64,000 bases of DNA, from the NCBI RefSeq assembly GCF_030362815.1, contig NZ_JAUCGR010000003.1, positions 248,001-312,000 of the forward strand, given 5' to 3'. The position numbers and the translations under genes were made by a program. The notes below the pieces were generated by a model that ran no database searches, was not told where the DNA came from, and worked only from the letters and a program-made list of their open reading frames with translations. The stretch comes from Cellulomonas edaphi (GTDB lineage Bacteria; Actinomycetota; Actinomycetes; Actinomycetales; Cellulomonadaceae). Below are positions 44,744 through 53,147 of this stretch, piece by piece (within the stretch, counting starts at the first letter, position 1; each line of letters starts with the position of its first letter).

Positions 44744-45439
44744 TCAGGAGGCCTTGGTGCCCCGGTGCAGCGCGACGATGCCGCCCGACAGGTTGCGGAA
44801 CGCGACGTGCTCCCAGCCTGCGCGCTTGATCTGCACGCCCAGCTCGTGCTGGTCCGGCCACGCCCGGATGGACTCGGCGAGGTAGACGTAGGCGTCCGGC
44901 TCCTTGGACACCGCACGGGCCACGGGCGGGAGCGCCCGCATGAGGTACTCCGTGTAGACGGCCCGGAACGGCTTGAAGGTGGGCCGGGAGAACTCGCACA
45001 CCACGAGCCGCCCGCCGGGCTTCGTCACGCGCAGCAGCTCGGTGAGCGCACCCGGTGCGTCCGGGACGTTGCGCAGGCCGAACGAGATCGTCACCGCGTC
45101 GAACGACTCGTCGGCGAACGGCAGCCGCATCGCGTCACCCGCCACGAACGGCAGGTCGGGGCGGCGGCGCTTGCCGACGCCGAGCATGCCCTCCGACAGG
45201 TCGCACGGGAGCACCCGCACGCCCTTGTCCGCGAGCGGCTCCGACGAGGTGCCGGTCCCCGCCGCGAGGTCGAGCACGGTCTCCCCGGGCTGCGCCGCGA
45301 GCGCGGCCAGGGTCGCCTTGCGCCACTGCCGGTCCTGGCCCAACGAGATCACGTCGTTGGTGCGGTCGTAGTTGCGCGCGACGGCGTCGAACATCGCGGC
45401 GACCTCGTTCGGGTCCTTGTCCAAGCTGGCGCGAGACAT
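44744..45439 (-). CDS. menG: demethylmenaquinone methyltransferase
   Basis: 231 residues from the ATG at 45439. SAM-dependent methyltransferase of the UbiE/MenG family that adds the last methyl group to demethylmenaquinone. Motifs: [36 protein letters not shown] (SAM site), [14 protein letters not shown] and [12 protein letters not shown]. The frame extends upstream to 45478 but the ATG at 45439 matches family length. Divergent from menF by 137 bp and upstream of the menJ-nuo promoter. Confidence 0.94.
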   Translation of the reverse strand: MSRASLDKDPNEVAAMFDAVARNYDRTNDVISLGQDRQWRKATLAALAAQPGETVLDLAAGTGTSSEPLADKGVRVLPCDLSEGMLGVGKRRRPDLPFVAGDAMRLPFADESFDAVTISFGLRNVPDAPGALTELLRVTKPGGRLVVCEFSRPTFKPFRAVYTEYLMRALPPVARAVSKEPDAYVYLAESIRAWPDQHELGVQIKRAGWEHVAFRNLSGGIVALHRGTKAS

Positions 45440-45562
45440 GCCCACATCGTCGCAGGTCGTCGGGACCGCACCGAACACCGCGGCGGGCCCTGCCTGAGGA
45501 CGCGCTGAGGAGGGGTGGTGCGCGTCACGGGTCCGCGGCCGTGCAGCATCGCGTCGCAGGCA

Positions 45563-45576
45563 TACGCTGGGCGACG
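45563..45576 (+). promoter_or_regulatory. possible leaderless promoter of menF
   Basis: TACGCT at 45563-45568 ends 8 nt before the menF ATG. Without a Shine-Dalgarno sequence between them, the transcript may start at the ATG. No convincing -35 was found. Confidence 0.35.
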
Positions 45577-46893
45577 ATGAGCACGCTGACCTCCGCGGAC
45601 GACGTGCCGCAGCCGCTCGTCGTCCGGACCGTCGCGCTCGACGGCCTCGGGGACGGCAGCGACCCGACCGACCCCACCGACCTGCTGGGTCTCCTGCCCG
45701 CCGACGCCCCGCTCGCGTGGGTGCGGCGCGGGGACGGGCTCGTCGGGTGGGGCGAGGCCCTGCGCGTCGAGGTGACGGGGGCGACGCGGTTCGCCGATGC
45801 CGAGCGGGCCTGGCAGGCCGTCCTGGCCCGCGCGATCGTGCGCGACGAGGTCCGCCTTCCGGGCACCGGGCCGGTGGCGTTCGGCTCCTTCGCGTTCGAC
45901 GAGCACTCCCCCGTCGGCGGTGTCGTCGTGGTCCCGCGCGTCGTCGTCGGCCGCCGGGGCGGGCGCGCGTGGCTCACCACGATCACCACGGGTGCCCAGC
46001 TGGGCTCCGCGCCCGCGCTGGTCGACGTCGTCGGCCCCCGCGTCCCGCCGCGCGCGCCGGGCACCGTGACGTACGACGACGCGTCCGCCGCCGACTGGCC
46101 CGACGTCGTGGCCCAGGGCATCGCGGCGATCCGCGCGGGCGAGGTGGACAAGGTGGTGCTGGCCCGCGACGTGCACGCGCGCACCGAGCACCCGCTCGAC
46201 TCCCGCTGGGTGCTGGACAGGCTCGCCGCGCAGTACCCGTCGTGCTGGACCTTCAGCGTCGACGGCATGCTCGGCGCCACGCCCGAGCTGCTGGTGCGCT
46301 CCGAGAAGGGACTCGTCACCTCCCGCGTGCTGGCCGGCACCATCCGCCGCACGGGTGACGACGCGGCCGACGTCGCCCGCGCCGCGATCCTGGCCCACTC
46401 GTCGAAGGATCTCGAGGAGCACGAGTACGCGGTGCAGTCCGTGGCGCACGCGCTCGAGCCGTTCTGCTCGTCGACCAACGTGCCCGACGTGCCCTTCGTG
46501 CTGCACCTGCCCAACGTGCTGCACCTCGCCTCCGACGTGACCGGCGTGCTGGCCGGCGGCGCGGGATCGCACCCGTCGTCGCTCGCGCTCGCGGCGGCGC
46601 TGCACCCGACCGCCGCCGTGTGCGGCACGCCCACCGAGGCGGCGCGCAAGCTCATCGCGCGCGTCGAGGGCATGGACCGAGGGCGCTACGCCGGGCCCGT
46701 GGGCTGGTTCGGCGCCGACGGTGACGGCGAGTGGGGCATCGCCCTGCGCTCGGCCCAGGTCGATCCCGAGGACGGGCGGCGCGTGCGGCTGTTCGCCGGC
46801 TGCGGGATCGTCGCCGCCTCGGACCCCACGGCCGAGCTGGCCGAGTCCGAGGCCAAGCTGGTCCCCATGCGCTTCGCCCTCGCCACCGACTGA
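45577..46893 (+). CDS. menF: isochorismate synthase
   Basis: 438 residues; converts chorismate to isochorismate, the first committed menaquinone step. C-terminal chorismate-binding domain shows [41 protein letters not shown] and the metal-binding [14 protein letters not shown] with later [14 protein letters not shown]. Start ATG at 45577 with no ribosome-binding site (see the leaderless promoter entry). Convergent with the HtrA-like gene across the repeat cluster at 46976-47563. Related salicylate/DHB synthases share the fold, but menD nearby supports MenF. Confidence 0.92.
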   Translation: MSTLTSADDVPQPLVVRTVALDGLGDGSDPTDPTDLLGLLPADAPLAWVRRGDGLVGWGEALRVEVTGATRFADAERAWQAVLARAIVRDEVRLPGTGPVAFGSFAFDEHSPVGGVVVVPRVVVGRRGGRAWLTTITTGAQLGSAPALVDVVGPRVPPRAPGTVTYDDASAADWPDVVAQGIAAIRAGEVDKVVLARDVHARTEHPLDSRWVLDRLAAQYPSCWTFSVDGMLGATPELLVRSEKGLVTSRVLAGTIRRTGDDAADVARAAILAHSSKDLEEHEYAVQSVAHALEPFCSSTNVPDVPFVLHLPNVLHLASDVTGVLAGGAGSHPSSLALAAALHPTAAVCGTPTEAARKLIARVEGMDRGRYAGPVGWFGADGDGEWGIALRSAQVDPEDGRRVRLFAGCGIVAASDPTAELAESEAKLVPMRFALATD

Positions 46894-46900
46894 CCCGCCA

Positions 46901-46959
46901 CCCCCCCCCGCCGGGCCCGACGCGCGCCGCCCGAGCCGCCCGCGCCGCCCGAGCCGCCC
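46901..46959. repeat. C9 run and 9-bp tandem repeat after menF
   Basis: A run of nine C bases (46901-46909) lies just past the menF stop, and four 9-mers alternating GCGCCGCCC and GAGCCGCCC follow at 46924-46959 (18-bp period, two copies). Likely slippage-prone; also a spot where assemblies can err. Confidence 0.7.
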
Positions 46960-46975
46960 GAACTGCACGTTCCCC

Positions 46976-47064
46976 TGCGCCGACCGCGGGTCATCCGGCA
47001 CAAGCGCTAGCCGCGCGCCACGCGCGGTCGGTCCGCGCGACCCGCGGTCGGCGAGGTGTGTGCG
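46976..47064. repeat. 89-bp interspersed repeat, copy 1 (most diverged)
   Basis: Contains the core CGCGCGGTCGGTCCGCGCGA and CCCGCGGTCGG; its left third is diverged. Shares extra downstream sequence with copy 4 (AGGGGA about 10 nt past the end, then GGGTAGACGGG). Confidence 0.75.
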
Positions 47065-47165
47065 ACGCCAAGGGGAACCGTGTCCCCGCGAGGGCGGATG
47101 GGTAGACGGGTACACGAGAAAGCGGGCATGACCGGCGAGCTGCTGTCGCCGCCGGCCCTCGTATT

Positions 47166-47254
47166 CACGCCGAGCGCGGGTCGGGCGGCGCGAGCGCTGG
47201 TCGCGCGCCACGCGCGGTCGGGCCGCGCGACCCGCGGTCGGCGCGGTGTGTGCG
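47166..47254. repeat. 89-bp interspersed repeat, copy 2
   Basis: Reference copy: CACGCCGAGCGCGGGTCGGG at the left, core CGCGCGCCACGCGCGGTCGG, then CCGCGCGACCCGCGGTCGG. CGCGCG-CCA-CGCGCG and CGACC-CGC-GGTCG can form hairpins. Confidence 0.8.
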
Positions 47255-47310
47255 CTTGCGCGGCGGCCCGTGCCGCCAGGCTGGCCGTGCCGCCTACCCG
47301 ACGGGAGCCC

Positions 47311-47399
47311 TACGCCGAGTGCGGGTCGGGCGGCGCGAGCGCTAGTCGCGCGCCACGCGCGGTCGGCCCGCACGACCCGCGGTCGGTGCTGGGTTGCGC
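47311..47399. repeat. 89-bp interspersed repeat, copy 3
   Basis: Same length as copy 2 and aligned without gaps; differs by scattered substitutions and at the right end (TGCTGGGTTGCGC). Confidence 0.8.
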
Positions 47400-47474
47400 T
47401 GACCCCGCGCGCCGGCCCGGCCACGTGCCGCCCAGGCCGCGCGCTGACCGTGCGGCCGACCCGACGCCAGCGCT

Positions 47475-47563
47475 CACGCCGAGCGCGGGTGTTGCGGCGC
47501 GAGTGCTGGTCGCGTGCCGCGCGCGGTCGGGCCGTGCGACCCGCGGTCGGCGAGGGGTTTGCG
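47475..47563. repeat. 89-bp interspersed repeat, copy 4
   Basis: Ungapped alignment to copies 2 and 3; has CGCGTGCCGCGCGCGGTCGG in the core. Downstream flank resembles that of copy 1. Confidence 0.8.
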
Positions 47564-47681
47564 TGGCGCCCAGGGGACCGAACCGAGAGGGCGGGACCGG
47601 GCCCGGGGCGGGTAGACGGGGATGGCCGGCGACGGCGCGCCAGGGGGTGCGCGCCGGTCGCCGGCCGGTGTGGGGAGGGCG

Positions 47682-49316
47682 TCAGCCCTGGTTGCCCTGG
47701 GAGCTGCCGTCGCCGCCGCCCTGCTGCTCCTGGAACCACTTGTACAGCTGCTCCGGGGTGAGCTGGTCGAGGTTGGGGCCCTGGCCCGAGCCGTTGTCGG
47801 GCGCGGACTGGTCCGGCGTCGACTGGTCCGGCGAGGACTGGTCGGGCGTGGACTGCTGCGGCGCCTGCTGCGTCGCGTCCTCACGCGTCGCCAGCGTCAC
47901 GTCGACGTCGAGCGCCTTGCCGTCGCGGACGATGGTCAGCGTGGCCTTGTCGCCCGAGGTGAGCGAGCGGACGTAGGCGGTCAGCGACTCGGCGCCCCCG
48001 ACGGGCTTGTCGTTGATCGCGACCACCACGTCGCCGACCTTGAGGTCGGCAGCGGCAGCGGGCGAGCCGTCGCTGACGGACTCGATCTTGGCGCCCGCGC
48101 GGGTCACGCCGTCGGCGGTCGCGGTGCCGTCGTTCAGCCCGACACCGAGGAAGGCGTGCTTGGCCGTGCCGCTCTCGATGAGCTGCGCGGCGACGTTCTT
48201 CACCAGGTTGGACGGGATCGCGAAGCCGAGGCCGATCGAGCCCGACTGGCTGGAGAGCGTCGCGATGGACGAGTTGATGCCGATGACGCGGCCCTGCGCG
48301 TCGAACAGCGGGCCGCCGGAGTTGCCGGGGTTGACCGCGGCGTCGATCTGGATCGCGTTCGTGACCGTGCCGGCCCCACCGTTCTCGCCCTGCGTGGAGA
48401 CGGGGCGGTCCACCGCGGAGACGATGCCGGTGGTGACGGTGTTGGCCAGGCCGAGGGGGTTGCCGACGGCCATGACCGGCTCGCCCACGACGACGCCGGC
48501 TGAGTCGCCGATGGCGGCGGGGACAAGGCCGCTGGGCGCCTTGTCGAGCTTGATGACGGCGAGGTCGGTGGTCGGGTCGGTGCCCACCACCGTGGCGTCG
48601 AAGATGCGGCCGTCGGTCAGCGTGACGGAGACCTTGCCCTCGGCGCCGGCGACCACGTGGTTGTTGGTGACGATGTGTCCGGCGTCGTCGATGATGACGC
48701 CCGAGCCCTGCGCACCGCCCTGCGAGGTCGTGACGGCGATGGCCACCACCGACGGCTGCACGGCCTTGGAGACAGCCTGCCAGTCGGGGTCGTCCGAGGT
48801 GGAGCCGGACACGGGCACCGCGTCGTTCGAGGTCTGGCCGATGGTGGCCAGGGACGCCGGCGAGGCGCCGTCGGGGCCGTCGTCGTGCGTGATGCCGAAC
48901 ACCGCGATGCCCGCGACGAGCGCGCCGACCGCCGCGGCGGAGGTCACGGGGAGCCACGCACCACGCTTCTTGGCGGGGGCCTGCGTGGCGACCGCCGGCT
49001 GGTCGGGGAACCAGGGGTTCACGGGCTGGGCCTGAGCGCCGGGGGCTGCCGGCGCGGCGCCGACGTACGGCATCGGCGCGGTGTGCGCCGGCACGGCAGC
49101 ACCGGCGGCGCCGGCAGCGGCGGCAGCACCAGCGCCGGCAGCGGCACGGTCGGCCGCCTCGCGCTGTGCCGCCTCGCGCTGCGCGGCCTCGTACAGCGCG
49201 CGCTGGTCGGCGGGCGCGGCCGGGTGCGGCGGCGTGAACGGGTTGGTGGGGTGCGGGACGGGCGGGATGGGCTGCGTCGTCTCCGACTGCGGGTGCTCGT
49301 TCTCTGGCGTGGTCAT
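47682..49316 (-). CDS. HtrA/DegP-like membrane-anchored serine protease with PDZ domain
   Basis: 544 residues from the ATG at 49316 (GAGGAGG 8 nt upstream). A cytoplasmic Pro/Ala-rich N terminus (1-117) with repeated AAQREA units, one membrane helix (about 123-141), a trypsin-like protease domain with His220 (TNNHVVAG), Asp251 (DPTTDLAVIKLD) and Ser333 (GNSGGPL), then a PDZ domain (about 375-465). The C-terminal tail has SPDQSTPDQ repeats. It degrades or refolds damaged proteins outside the membrane. Homologous to mycobacterial PepD/HtrA proteins. Convergent with menF; 119 bp past menD. Confidence 0.92.
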   Translation of the reverse strand: MTTPENEHPQSETTQPIPPVPHPTNPFTPPHPAAPADQRALYEAAQREAAQREAADRAAAGAGAAAAAGAAGAAVPAHTAPMPYVGAAPAAPGAQAQPVNPWFPDQPAVATQAPAKKRGAWLPVTSAAAVGALVAGIAVFGITHDDGPDGASPASLATIGQTSNDAVPVSGSTSDDPDWQAVSKAVQPSVVAIAVTTSQGGAQGSGVIIDDAGHIVTNNHVVAGAEGKVSVTLTDGRIFDATVVGTDPTTDLAVIKLDKAPSGLVPAAIGDSAGVVVGEPVMAVGNPLGLANTVTTGIVSAVDRPVSTQGENGGAGTVTNAIQIDAAVNPGNSGGPLFDAQGRVIGINSSIATLSSQSGSIGLGFAIPSNLVKNVAAQLIESGTAKHAFLGVGLNDGTATADGVTRAGAKIESVSDGSPAAAADLKVGDVVVAINDKPVGGAESLTAYVRSLTSGDKATLTIVRDGKALDVDVTLATREDATQQAPQQSTPDQSSPDQSTPDQSAPDNGSGQGPNLDQLTPEQLYKWFQEQQGGGDGSSQGNQG

Positions 49317-49435
49317 CGGTGTGGCCTCCTCGGTATGGCCCCTATGCAACCGGGTCTCGCTGGAGGCAGGCTTCAGGGAACCTGGGAGTTCGCTGCGAGT
49401 TTCTCAGGCGACGAACCCTCAGGTGGCAGCGGGGT

Positions 49436-51232
49436 CTACAGGTCGGTCGCGACGAGCGCCGCGGCCACGTCCGCGGCCAGCCGCGCGCCCAGCTCGCGGC
49501 GCCCCGAGCGGTCCACGCGGACCTCGACGACCGACAGCCCCCGGCCCGGCGCGGCGAGCGCGGGAAGCAGCCCGTCGACGTCGCCCACGCGCGTGTGCCG
49601 CACGCCGTACCCTGCGCACAGCGCCGCCACGTCGGCCCCGTGAGGCGTGCCGAAGACGCGCTCGAACACGTCGGCCCGCTCGGGCTCCCCCGGCTCGAGG
49701 GTCGAGAAGATCGCCCCGCCCTCGTCGTTCGCGACCACCACTTGCAGATCGACGGCCGGCTCGAGCGGGCCACGCAGCAGGCCGCCCACGTCGTGCAGGA
49801 ACGTGAGGTCGCCCATCACGGCGCGGACGCGGCGCCGCGGCAGCCCGAGCGCGACGCCGATCGCCGTCGAGACGGTGCCGTCGATGCCCGCGAGCCCACG
49901 GTTGGCGAGCACGGCCGGGGCCTCCTCCCAGCGGGCCACGAGGTCGAGGTCCCGCACCGGGCTCGACGAGCCGACGACGAGCACGTCGTCGGGGCTCGAG
50001 GCCGCGGCGACCGCGCGCGCGAGCGCCAGGCCGGTGACGCGCGCACCGGCGCGCTTGCGATGGCCCCGCTCGGCCGGGTCCAGCGCCGCGTCGAGGACTC
50101 TCGTCGCGCGCTCGTCGGCCGCCTTCCACGCCTCCAGCCAGCCCGCCGGCGAACCCAGCCGACCGGTCCGCATCCGGCTGGGCGCCTCCAGCAGCACCTG
50201 GTCCGCGGCACGTGCCGCGTCCGGCCACGCCGCTCCCGTGGGCGCGATGACCACGACCTCCACGTCGGCGCGGGCCAGGAGCCGCTGCACACCGCGCGTG
50301 AGCGTCGGGCGGCCCAGCACCACGGCGCGGCGCACCCGGCCGCCCAGCCGCTCGTCGGCCAGCAGCAGCTGGTACGCGGCGATCGCGTGGGTGCCGCTGC
50401 GAGCACCGGACGATGGCTCGGCCAGCAGCGGCCAGCCGTTCGCCTCCGCGAGCCGACGCGCGCCGATGCCGGCCCCGTCGCCGGCGACGACGACCGTGGG
50501 GGTTCCGGCCAGGCGGCCGCCGCGGACAGGAGCCCGCGCCGGGTCGGGCACGGGGACCGGCGTGCTCGGCGGGCGCAGCTCGACGTGCGCGAGGCCGCTC
50601 GTCCCGGGCTCGGGCCACGGGTCGTCCCCGGGGACCAGCGGCTCTCGGAAGCACAGGTTGAGGTGCACCGGGCCGGGGTCGCCGGTCCGGGCGCCCTGCG
50701 CCGCTGCGACCGCGCGGACGGCCAGCGCGCGCATGTCGCGATCCTCGTCGGGGCGTCCGACCGGCGCAGGGACGTCGAGCGCGAGGCGCACGGCCCCGGC
50801 GAAGATCCCGACCTGCTCGGTGGTCTGGTTCGCTCCCGTCCCGCGCAGCTCGTGCGGCCGGTCGGCGGTGAGTAGCAGCAGCGGGACGCCCGCGTGGTGC
50901 GCCTCCAGCACCGCGGGGTGCAGGTTGGCGACGGCCGTGCCGGACGTGGTCACGACGGCGACCGGCCGCGGCTGCTCGTCGAGGGCGTGCGCGCGCGCCA
51001 GGCCCAGGGCCAGGAAGCCGGCGGACCGCTCGTCGATGCGCACGTGCAGGTGGAGGGCCGGCGCACCCGCGGGGCGCTCGGCCTCCGGGCGGGCGGCGTC
51101 GGCGAGTGCGTACGCGAGCGGCGCGCTGCGGGAGCCGGGCGCGAGCACCACGTCCTGCACGCCCAGCGCCGCGAGCGCCTGGATCAGCACCCGCGCCGCG
51201 CTGGTCGACGGGTGCGTGGTCACGCCCGACAT
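49436..51232 (-). CDS. menD: SEPHCHC synthase MenD
   Basis: 598 residues from ATG 51232 (a second ATG at 51235 overlaps the menC stop). Thiamine-diphosphate enzyme that joins 2-oxoglutarate to isochorismate. N-terminal LAPGSRSAPLAYALAD binds the substrate; HLHVRIDERSAGFLALG and TSGTAVANLHPAVLEA follow; the C-terminal ThDP motif reads MGDLTFLHDVGGL, with VVANDEGGAIFSTLEP. Translationally coupled to menC. Confidence 0.93.
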   Translation of the reverse strand: MSGVTTHPSTSAARVLIQALAALGVQDVVLAPGSRSAPLAYALADAARPEAERPAGAPALHLHVRIDERSAGFLALGLARAHALDEQPRPVAVVTTSGTAVANLHPAVLEAHHAGVPLLLLTADRPHELRGTGANQTTEQVGIFAGAVRLALDVPAPVGRPDEDRDMRALAVRAVAAAQGARTGDPGPVHLNLCFREPLVPGDDPWPEPGTSGLAHVELRPPSTPVPVPDPARAPVRGGRLAGTPTVVVAGDGAGIGARRLAEANGWPLLAEPSSGARSGTHAIAAYQLLLADERLGGRVRRAVVLGRPTLTRGVQRLLARADVEVVVIAPTGAAWPDAARAADQVLLEAPSRMRTGRLGSPAGWLEAWKAADERATRVLDAALDPAERGHRKRAGARVTGLALARAVAAASSPDDVLVVGSSSPVRDLDLVARWEEAPAVLANRGLAGIDGTVSTAIGVALGLPRRRVRAVMGDLTFLHDVGGLLRGPLEPAVDLQVVVANDEGGAIFSTLEPGEPERADVFERVFGTPHGADVAALCAGYGVRHTRVGDVDGLLPALAAPGRGLSVVEVRVDRSGRRELGARLAADVAAALVATDL

Positions 51233-52182
51233 CATGCCTGGTCGGCGGCGTGCGGTTCGACCTCGCGCAGGCGCTGCTCCCACCGCGCGACGAGGCCGTC
51301 GTCGCCGGCCGCCGCGGCGAGCAGCGCCGGGTCGGGCTCCGGGCGCCGCACGGGCAGGGCGCCGTCGACGGGCAGCAGCGGCTCCGCGACCACGTCGGCG
51401 CTCAGCAGCTGCGCGGTCGCCAGCCCGCACGCGTACGGCAGCTCGGGGAGGGCCGCCGCCAGCGCGACGCCGGCCGCCAGCCCCACCGAGGTCTCGAGCG
51501 CGGAGGAGACCACCACCGGCAGACCGACCCGTTCGGCGAGCTCGAGGCAGGCGCGCACTCCCCCGAGCGGCTGGACCTTGAGGACCACGATGTCCGCCGC
51601 GTGCGCCCGGACGACGGCGAACGGGTCCGACGCGCGACGGATCGACTCGTCCGCGGCGATCGGCACGTGCGTCCCGCGGCGCACCCGGGCGAGGTCCTCG
51701 ACGTCTGGCACGGGCTGCTCGGCGTACTCGAGCCCGCCCGCCGCGCGGTCGAGCGCCGCGAGCCGCGCGACGGCGGTGTCGACGTCCCACGCGGCGTTGG
51801 CATCCACCCGGATCGCCCCGTCGGGGCCGATCGCGTCGCGGACCGCCTCGAGCCGTGCGATCTCGTCGGCGAGCGACTGGCCCGGCTCGGCGACCTTCAC
51901 CTTGGCGGTGCGACAGCCGCCGGAGGCGCTGACGATGCGGTGGGCGTGCTCGGGCCCCACGGCGGGGACGGTCACGTTGACCGGGATGCGGTCGCGCAGC
52001 GGCGCGGGCCAGCCCTCGTCGGCCGCCTCACGCGCCGCGCGCCACCACGAGGCGGACTCCTGCGGTCCGTAGTCCCAGAACGGGCTGAACTCGGCCCAGC
52101 CGGCGTCGCCGCGCAGCAGGACGCCGTCCCGACGGAGCAGGCCGCGGAACCGGGTCCGCAGCGGGACGTCGTACACGAGCAC
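51232..52182 (-). CDS. menC: o-succinylbenzoate synthase
   Basis: 316 residues from the GTG at 52182 (GGTGGG 3 nt upstream); the long frame to 52434 lies over the TetR gene and is not used. Enolase-superfamily dehydratase that makes o-succinylbenzoate from SHCHC. Catalytic lysine motif TAKVKVAEPG, metal ligands in VDANAAWDV, EYAEQP, PIAADESI and the second lysine in IVVLKVQPLGG. 13 bp after the TetR gene stop and overlapping menD, so it belongs to the SugE-TetR-menC-menD unit. Confidence 0.92.
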   Translation of the reverse strand: MLVYDVPLRTRFRGLLRRDGVLLRGDAGWAEFSPFWDYGPQESASWWRAAREAADEGWPAPLRDRIPVNVTVPAVGPEHAHRIVSASGGCRTAKVKVAEPGQSLADEIARLEAVRDAIGPDGAIRVDANAAWDVDTAVARLAALDRAAGGLEYAEQPVPDVEDLARVRRGTHVPIAADESIRRASDPFAVVRAHAADIVVLKVQPLGGVRACLELAERVGLPVVVSSALETSVGLAAGVALAAALPELPYACGLATAQLLSADVVAEPLLPVDGALPVRRPEPDPALLAAAAGDDGLVARWEQRLREVEPHAADQA

Positions 52183-52195
52183 GGGCCCACCGTAG

Positions 52196-52723
52196 TCACA
52201 CGACGCGCGCGACCACCTCTCGCGCGTGGGCACGCACGTCCCGCCCCTCGCTGAGCGCTGCCAGCGCAGCACCGTCCACCAGGGCGACGAGCACCTCGGT
52301 CGGCCACGGCAGGCCCAGACCGGCGATCGCCGCGTCGAGCGCCGCGCGGCCCCGGGCGTAGGCCCCGGCCAGTGCGGGCAGGCGCCCTGCTCCGGCCAGG
52401 TGCTCGTAGTGCCCCCGCAGCACCCGGTCGTCACCCGGCGGCAGCACGGCGTCGACCAGCGCCTGCGCGGCGGACGAGCGCTCGCGGGCCGCGACGGCGC
52501 GGGCGTGCGCCGCCCACTGCTCGGCCAGCTCGGCGCCGGCCGCGGCGAGTAGCTCGTCGAGGTCCGCGAAGTAGTAGGTGGTGGCCGAGAGCGACGCGCC
52601 CGCGCGCGCCGCGACGGCGCGGTGGCTCACCGCCGCCGGGCCGCCCTCGCGGACCAGCGCGACCGCGGCGCCGACGAGCGCGGCGCGGCGCTGCTCACCG
52701 CGCGCGCGGCGACCGTCCGTCAT
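52196..52723 (-). CDS. TetR-family regulator
   Basis: 175 residues from the ATG at 52723. HTH: ALVREGGPAAVSHRAVAARAGASLSATTYYFADLDELL, with the YYFADLDELL helix of TetR proteins. The C-terminal ligand domain is not assignable. Directly overlaps the SugE gene (ATGA) and precedes menC by 13 bp, so it probably represses the exporter and possibly the men genes behind it. A candidate operator lies at 53104-53119. Confidence 0.88.
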   Translation of the reverse strand: MTDGRRARGEQRRAALVGAAVALVREGGPAAVSHRAVAARAGASLSATTYYFADLDELLAAAGAELAEQWAAHARAVAARERSSAAQALVDAVLPPGDDRVLRGHYEHLAGAGRLPALAGAYARGRAALDAAIAGLGLPWPTEVLVALVDGAALAALSEGRDVRAHAREVVARVV

Positions 52724-53046
52724 GCGTGACCACCGCCCGACAGGTTCAGGCCCGCCACGCCCGCGACGATGAGCAGGATCGAGACGATCTTGACGATCGT
52801 CGCGGGCTCGTCGAGGAGCACCATGGCGAGGACGGCGGTCGTGACAGCTCCGATGCCGACCCACACCGCGTACGCACTCCCCACCGGCAGGCTCCGTAGC
52901 GCGAAGGCCAGCCCCGCCATGCTCGCCGCCAGCATCACGACGAAGCCGACGCTCGGCCACAGCCGGGTGAACCCGTGCGACTCCTTGAGCGACAACGCCC
53001 ACCCCGCCTCGAGCAGACCCGAGAGCACCAGCACGACCCACGCCAT
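52720..53046 (-). CDS. sugE: SMR-family efflux protein, SugE/Gdx type
   Basis: 108 residues, four helices. MAWVVLVLSGLLEAGWALSL has the membrane glutamate (residue 13); KESHGFTRLWPSVGF and the GSAYAVWVGIGAV motif identify the SugE/Gdx branch, known for guanidinium (and quaternary ammonium) export with proton antiport. Start ATG at 53046 with GAGGTGG upstream; a GTG at 53055 would add three residues. It heads the four-gene unit SugE-TetR-menC-menD. No guanidine riboswitch is visible; the 5' leader is short, so control is probably by TetR. Confidence 0.9.
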   Translation of the reverse strand: MAWVVLVLSGLLEAGWALSLKESHGFTRLWPSVGFVVMLAASMAGLAFALRSLPVGSAYAVWVGIGAVTTAVLAMVLLDEPATIVKIVSILLIVAGVAGLNLSGGGHA

Positions 53047-53103
53047 GACGACCACCTCACAACAGGCGCACCGGGTGGCATGTCCCGCCGTCGTACGCCG
53101 TTC

Positions 53104-53119
53104 TAGTACGACCGTACCA
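53104..53119. promoter_or_regulatory. TetR-type operator between sugE and menB
   Basis: TAGTACGACCGTACCA: perfect arms GTACG/CGTAC around AC, a form seen in TetR operators near SMR efflux genes. Lies in the sugE-menB divergent gap (53047-53147) and upstream of menB, so both transcripts could be repressed. Confidence 0.55.
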
Positions 53120-53147
53120 TAAAGCTGCCGCTACTAGGGTGGGCGAC

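Larger units (their letters stand above)
46894..47681. other. 788-bp gene-free gap between menF and the HtrA-like gene
   Basis: Between convergent genes. It holds the C9/9-bp repeat, four copies of an 89-bp GC-rich repeat (46976-47064, 47166-47254, 47311-47399, 47475-47563), and unassigned spacers. Long open frames cross it on both strands but their sequences only translate the repeats (ARxARSGRATRGRRG), with no family match, so I consider it non-coding. Confidence 0.7.

Noticed and set aside
46976-47563. CRISPR array
   Set aside because: Units are 89 bp and diverged, spacers are unequal (56-101 bp), and no cas genes are present.
45349-47739. Minus-strand open frame of nearly 800 codons covering menF and the repeat region
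   Set aside because: Antisense to menF and composed of Arg/Gly/Ala repeats; no recognisable domain.
47056-47976. Plus-strand open frame with repeated ARSGRATRGRRG peptides over the 89-bp repeats
   Set aside because: The peptide repeat only reflects the DNA repeat; other frames show similar repeats, there is no start context, and its end overlaps the HtrA-like gene.
51232-52434. Full-length open frame of menC to 52434
   Set aside because: The N-terminal 84 codons are antifunctional Cys/Arg/Pro-rich sequence overlapping the TetR gene in another frame; the GTG at 52182 fits the enzyme start.
53047-53147. Guanidine riboswitch upstream of sugE
   Set aside because: The leader is too short and contains no recognisable ykkC-type core; a TetR-type palindrome explains the region better.
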